Assembly (NCBI GenBank): GCA_002722095.1
Contig: PBKG01000025.1
Coordinates: forward strand, 1 to 64,000
Length of the DNA stretch: 64,000 nucleotides
Reading direction: 5' to 3'
Origin: Rhodospirillaceae bacterium
GTDB taxonomy: Bacteria; Pseudomonadota; Alphaproteobacteria; UBA8366
Shown here: piece by piece, positions 61,822 to 64,000 of the stretch
Layout: every line of letters begins with the position of its first letter
Numbering within the stretch: the first letter of the stretch is position 1
Notes under the pieces: generated by a model
Told to the model about the DNA's origin: nothing
The model's input: only the letters and a program-made list of their open reading frames with translations
Database searches by the model: none
Translations under genes and position numbers: made by a program

Positions 61822-63291
61822 TTGGAAATCGGCGTACTCATATTCCTGACGAGCGGGCTGTTTCTCGGCTGGGCGCTCGGTGCCAACGACGCGGCGAACG
61901 TATTCGGCACTGCGGTCGGCACGCGCATGGTGAGCTTTTCCACCGCCGCAATTATCTGTTCGATCTTTGTGATATTGGGCGCAGTGGTGAGCGGCGCCGG
62001 CGCCGCCCATACGCTCGGTAAGCTGGGCGCGGTAAATGCGCTGCCAGGGGCGTTTATGGCCGCATTTTCGGCGGCACTTTCGGTTTATCTGATGACCAAG
62101 GCCGGGTTGCCGGTATCGACCAGCCAGGCGATCGTCGGCGGTATCATCGGCTGGAACCTGTTCAGCGGTACGCTCACCGATGCTGCAACCCTAACCAAGA
62201 TTATGAGTACTTGGGTCTTATGTCCGGTGCTGGCGGCGGTATTTGGTGCCGCGATCTTCAAGCTCACAGTCAGGGTATTGCGCTGGGCGAAGATGCATTT
62301 GATACGGGTCGACGCCTATACCCGGCTCGGACTTATCCTTGCGGGAGCGTTCGGATCCTACAGTCTCGGCGCCAACAATATCGCCAATGTGATGGGCGTA
62401 TTCGTGCCGTCCTCGCCTTTCAACGACATCTCGGTCGCCGGCCTGTTCACCATGACTTCGGCGCAGCAGCTTTTCCTGATAGGCCCTATAGCCATCGCGG
62501 TCGGCGTCTTTACCTATTCCAAGCGCGTCATGTTGACCGTCGGCAATGAACTGTTGCCCCTGTCGCCGATCGCCGCGTGGGTCGCGGTGGTGTCTCATTC
62601 GATCGTGCTATTCCTGTTCGCTTCCCAAGGATTGAAACACTTGCTTGAGAGCAGCGGGCTGCCGTCGATTCCCTTGGTGCCGGTATCGAGCTCGCAGGCG
62701 GTTGTCGGTGCGGTTTTGGGGATCGCTCTGGTGCAGGGCGGCCGCGGATTCCGCTGGCGGGTCTTCGGGTCGATCAGTCTCGGTTGGGTGATTACGCCGG
62801 TGATCGCGTGTGCGATCTGTTTCGTCGGATTGTTCTTTTTGCAGAACGTGTTCAATCAGAATACCTATCGCGAGGTGCCCTATTTGGTTTCCCAACAGGT
62901 CATCGACAAACTCGCCAAAGAGGGGGTTGCGCCCTCAGCTCTCGGGGCGGTCAAAGGCGAGCGATACGAGAATGCAATGGCGCTGGATGAGGCGCTGAAA
63001 GATATCGGCCACTATGGCGAAGCAGATCATAAACGGATCATGCGATTTGCCCGTAGAGATCCGGTGGTTATCGATAGGGCGCATTTCACCGAACTCAACC
63101 GGGGACCGCTGTCGTCTGAACGGTTAGAGGTCGTTCATGCCATCAATGGCCAATACTATCCCTATGAGTGGATGTTGCGTGAAGATTTGGCGAAGCGGTC
63201 GAAGGCTTGGCGGCAAAGCAGCGACAAAGAATATAACCGTCAGCTGGAGCGCGATTTACAGTTCGTTATCAGGCTGTTTCGGGCGGAGTAG
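61822..63291 (+). CDS. PiT-family inorganic phosphate (or sulfate-type anion) transporter
   Basis: 489 aa from TTG 61822. Duplicated PiT signature GANDAANVFGTAVGTR near residue 18 and GANNIANVMGVFV near 190, about ten membrane helices, then a hydrophilic C-terminal tail of roughly 140 residues that is longer than in simple Pit proteins. It is an H+- or Na+-coupled anion symporter, normally phosphate; PiT relatives such as CysP carry sulfate. It could supply phosphate for Xsc or handle sulfur oxyanions, but nothing in the sequence decides this. Confidence 0.9.
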   Translation: MEIGVLIFLTSGLFLGWALGANDAANVFGTAVGTRMVSFSTAAIICSIFVILGAVVSGAGAAHTLGKLGAVNALPGAFMAAFSAALSVYLMTKAGLPVSTSQAIVGGIIGWNLFSGTLTDAATLTKIMSTWVLCPVLAAVFGAAIFKLTVRVLRWAKMHLIRVDAYTRLGLILAGAFGSYSLGANNIANVMGVFVPSSPFNDISVAGLFTMTSAQQLFLIGPIAIAVGVFTYSKRVMLTVGNELLPLSPIAAWVAVVSHSIVLFLFASQGLKHLLESSGLPSIPLVPVSSSQAVVGAVLGIALVQGGRGFRWRVFGSISLGWVITPVIACAICFVGLFFLQNVFNQNTYREVPYLVSQQVIDKLAKEGVAPSALGAVKGERYENAMALDEALKDIGHYGEADHKRIMRFARRDPVVIDRAHFTELNRGPLSSERLEVVHAINGQYYPYEWMLREDLAKRSKAWRQSSDKEYNRQLERDLQFVIRLFRAE

Positions 63292-63640
63292 AACTCGCCG
63301 TACGGTCATACCTGGCTAAAAATCGCTGATGTTCCTCGCGAAAACCGCGGAATTTTCGATAGTCGGAAATTGCCTCGAAATACGGCGCTAAAAGTATAAA
63401 TAAAATAAAACAGTTAGAAAGACAGAATATATTAAAAGTAATATTGTGGGGAGTCTCATAAGAGAATAAATAAAAAGCAGAAAATAATATAATAGAAGAT
63501 ATTAAATACACAGTATAAAATATAATATAGTAAAAATTTTTATTTAATCTCTCTTCGATGAATTCTTTCTCTTGTTCGGCATAGACCAGCCGCAAGTTCT
63601 CATCGCGCAACATGCCGTAGAACTGATTTGGGCTGACCAC
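63269..63640 (-). CDS. Small two-helix membrane protein, AT-rich, function unknown
   Basis: 123 aa from GTG 63640, behind AAAGGAG. Two membrane helices (about residues 37-60 and 67-86) lie between charged ends; the stretch LRDENLRLVYAEQEKEFIEERLNK suggests a short amphipathic or coiled-coil N-terminus. Bases 63380-63560 are strikingly AT-rich compared with the neighbours. Its 3' end overlaps the transporter gene by 23 bp. No family recognised. Confidence 0.55.
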   Translation of the reverse strand: MVSPNQFYGMLRDENLRLVYAEQEKEFIEERLNKNFYYIIFYTVYLISSIILFSAFYLFSYETPHNITFNIFCLSNCFILFILLAPYFEAISDYRKFRGFREEHQRFLARYDRTASSTPPETA

Positions 63641-63680
63641 GGGAATCGTCTCCTTTCATCGATCCGTCATTGAACATCGT

Positions 63681-63714
63681 AAATAAAACCGCCCGCGGGG
63701 TCAGTGCGGGCGGT
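63681..63714 (-). terminator. Rho-independent terminator of the UxaA/SuyB-like gene
   Basis: On the minus strand a perfect 9-bp stem ACCGCCCGC/GCGGGCGGT with a 9-nt loop is followed by TTTTATTT. It lies 30 bp after the stop of the truncated dehydratase gene, so it ends that transcript. Confidence 0.85.
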
Positions 63715-63744
63715 CACATGAGAGTATTTTTTGGGCGCAACCTT

Positions 63745-64000
63745 TTAGATCGTATAGCCGTAGCGCGTAATTGCGGTTTCCTGCTGTTTCAGCGCCTCCG
63801 AAGAAACCATGGTGCCGGAACACACGTCGAGCACATAGTCGTAGAGCTGATCGCCCATTTCGGTGACGGTACCGTCCGCCTCGAGGATATTCGAGCAGTC
63901 AAAATCGATGTTATCGGGGAAGTCGGTGATCGTATTGATGTTGCCGCTGATTTTGGCGGTCGGCATCAGCATGTTGCCAATCGTGTTGCCCTGGCCGGTG
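63745..64000 (-). CDS. UxaA/GarD-family dehydratase, C-terminal end (partial; altronate/galactarate dehydratase or SuyB-like)
   Basis: Only about the last 85 residues are in the window; the reading frame is open to the right edge, so the gene continues beyond 64000. The segment TGQGNTIGNMLMPTAKISGN, then DNIDFDCSNILE and a final GTMVSSEALKQQETAITRYG corresponds to the C-terminal domain of the large UxaA-type dehydratase. The same family includes the large subunit of (R)-sulfolactate sulfo-lyase (SuyB). In a sulfonate-rich neighbourhood SuyB is worth considering, but sugar-acid dehydratase is equally possible. Confidence 0.75.
   Translation of the reverse strand, partial: TGQGNTIGNMLMPTAKISGNINTITDFPDNIDFDCSNILEADGTVTEMGDQLYDYVLDVCSGTMVSSEALKQQETAITRYGYTI

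Overview
The window is a gene-dense (about 90% coding), moderately GC-rich bacterial chromosome segment. Its mix of Xsc, five TauD/TfdA-family dioxygenases, two type I sulfatases, GSTs, amidases, FAD/FMN oxidoreductases, CoA-transferase and beta-oxidation genes suggests a heterotrophic, probably marine alphaproteobacterium (Rhodospirillales-like). That placement is inference from gene content; no rRNA is present. One tRNA-Leu(UAA) sits near the left edge. No IS element, prophage, CRISPR array or integrase was seen. No stretch longer than 300 bp lacks a gene.

Layout. (1) 1-1257: a 38-bp tandem repeat, a small membrane protein, tRNA-Leu and an IclR regulator. (2) 1268-6803: a divergent organosulfonate module. 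The left arm runs sauS-like acylating dehydrogenase, then sucC-like and sucD-like ADP-forming CoA ligase subunits. The right arm is xsc with a good sigma70-like promoter and a terminator. Together they could carry sulfoacetate via sulfoacetyl-CoA and sulfoacetaldehyde to acetyl phosphate plus sulfite. (3) 6996-11793: sulfotransferase, DUF3604/PHP-like protein and a ComA (phosphosulfolactate synthase)-like protein in a tight cluster, plus a GST. This looks like an undescribed sulfur module beside xsc. (4) 11780-14436: NAD-dependent epimerase and a second ThDP enzyme. (5) 14667-24979: a long fatty-acid oxidation operon: VOC protein, crotonase, acyl-CoA ligase, thiolase, FadN-type fusion, permuted NlpC/P60 protein, FadE. 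(6) 24976-30881: alpha/beta hydrolase, carboxymuconolactone-decarboxylase-like protein, TauD-like dioxygenase, two LysR regulators, TPR/glycosyltransferase-like protein. (7) 30869-35508: gamma-glutamyltransferase and two amidases. (8) 45700 down to 35555: an all-minus run of amidase, FolM-like SDR, FolB, MaiA-like GST, two sulfatases, two TauD-like, a DSD/D-threonine-aldolase-like PLP enzyme, a third TauD-like and a small membrane protein. (9) 45781-54064: FAD oxidoreductase, metallo-beta-lactamase fold protein, flavoprotein, AbrB-type permease, a probable selenoprotein, MmgE/PrpD, and two tandem thioesterases. (10) 54172-60909: D-2-hydroxyacid dehydrogenase, tricarballylate-dehydrogenase-like flavoprotein, class III CoA-transferase, fifth TauD, FMN hydroxyacid oxidase, crotonase. 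(11) 61154-64000: DUF47/Pit transporter pair, a small membrane protein, and the C-terminal end of a UxaA/SuyB-family dehydratase cut by the window edge.

The strongest single observation is at 50809-51612. A glutaredoxin-like/DinB fusion has an in-frame UGA exactly at the first position of its CxxC redox motif (U-T-S-C), with an ideal ribosome binding site upstream of the UGA and RNA hairpins just downstream. The most interesting system-level signal is the xsc neighbourhood. Xsc releases sulfite, and a few genes away lies a homologue of an enzyme family that adds sulfite to phosphoenolpyruvate, next to a possible phosphoesterase and a PAPS-type sulfotransferase.
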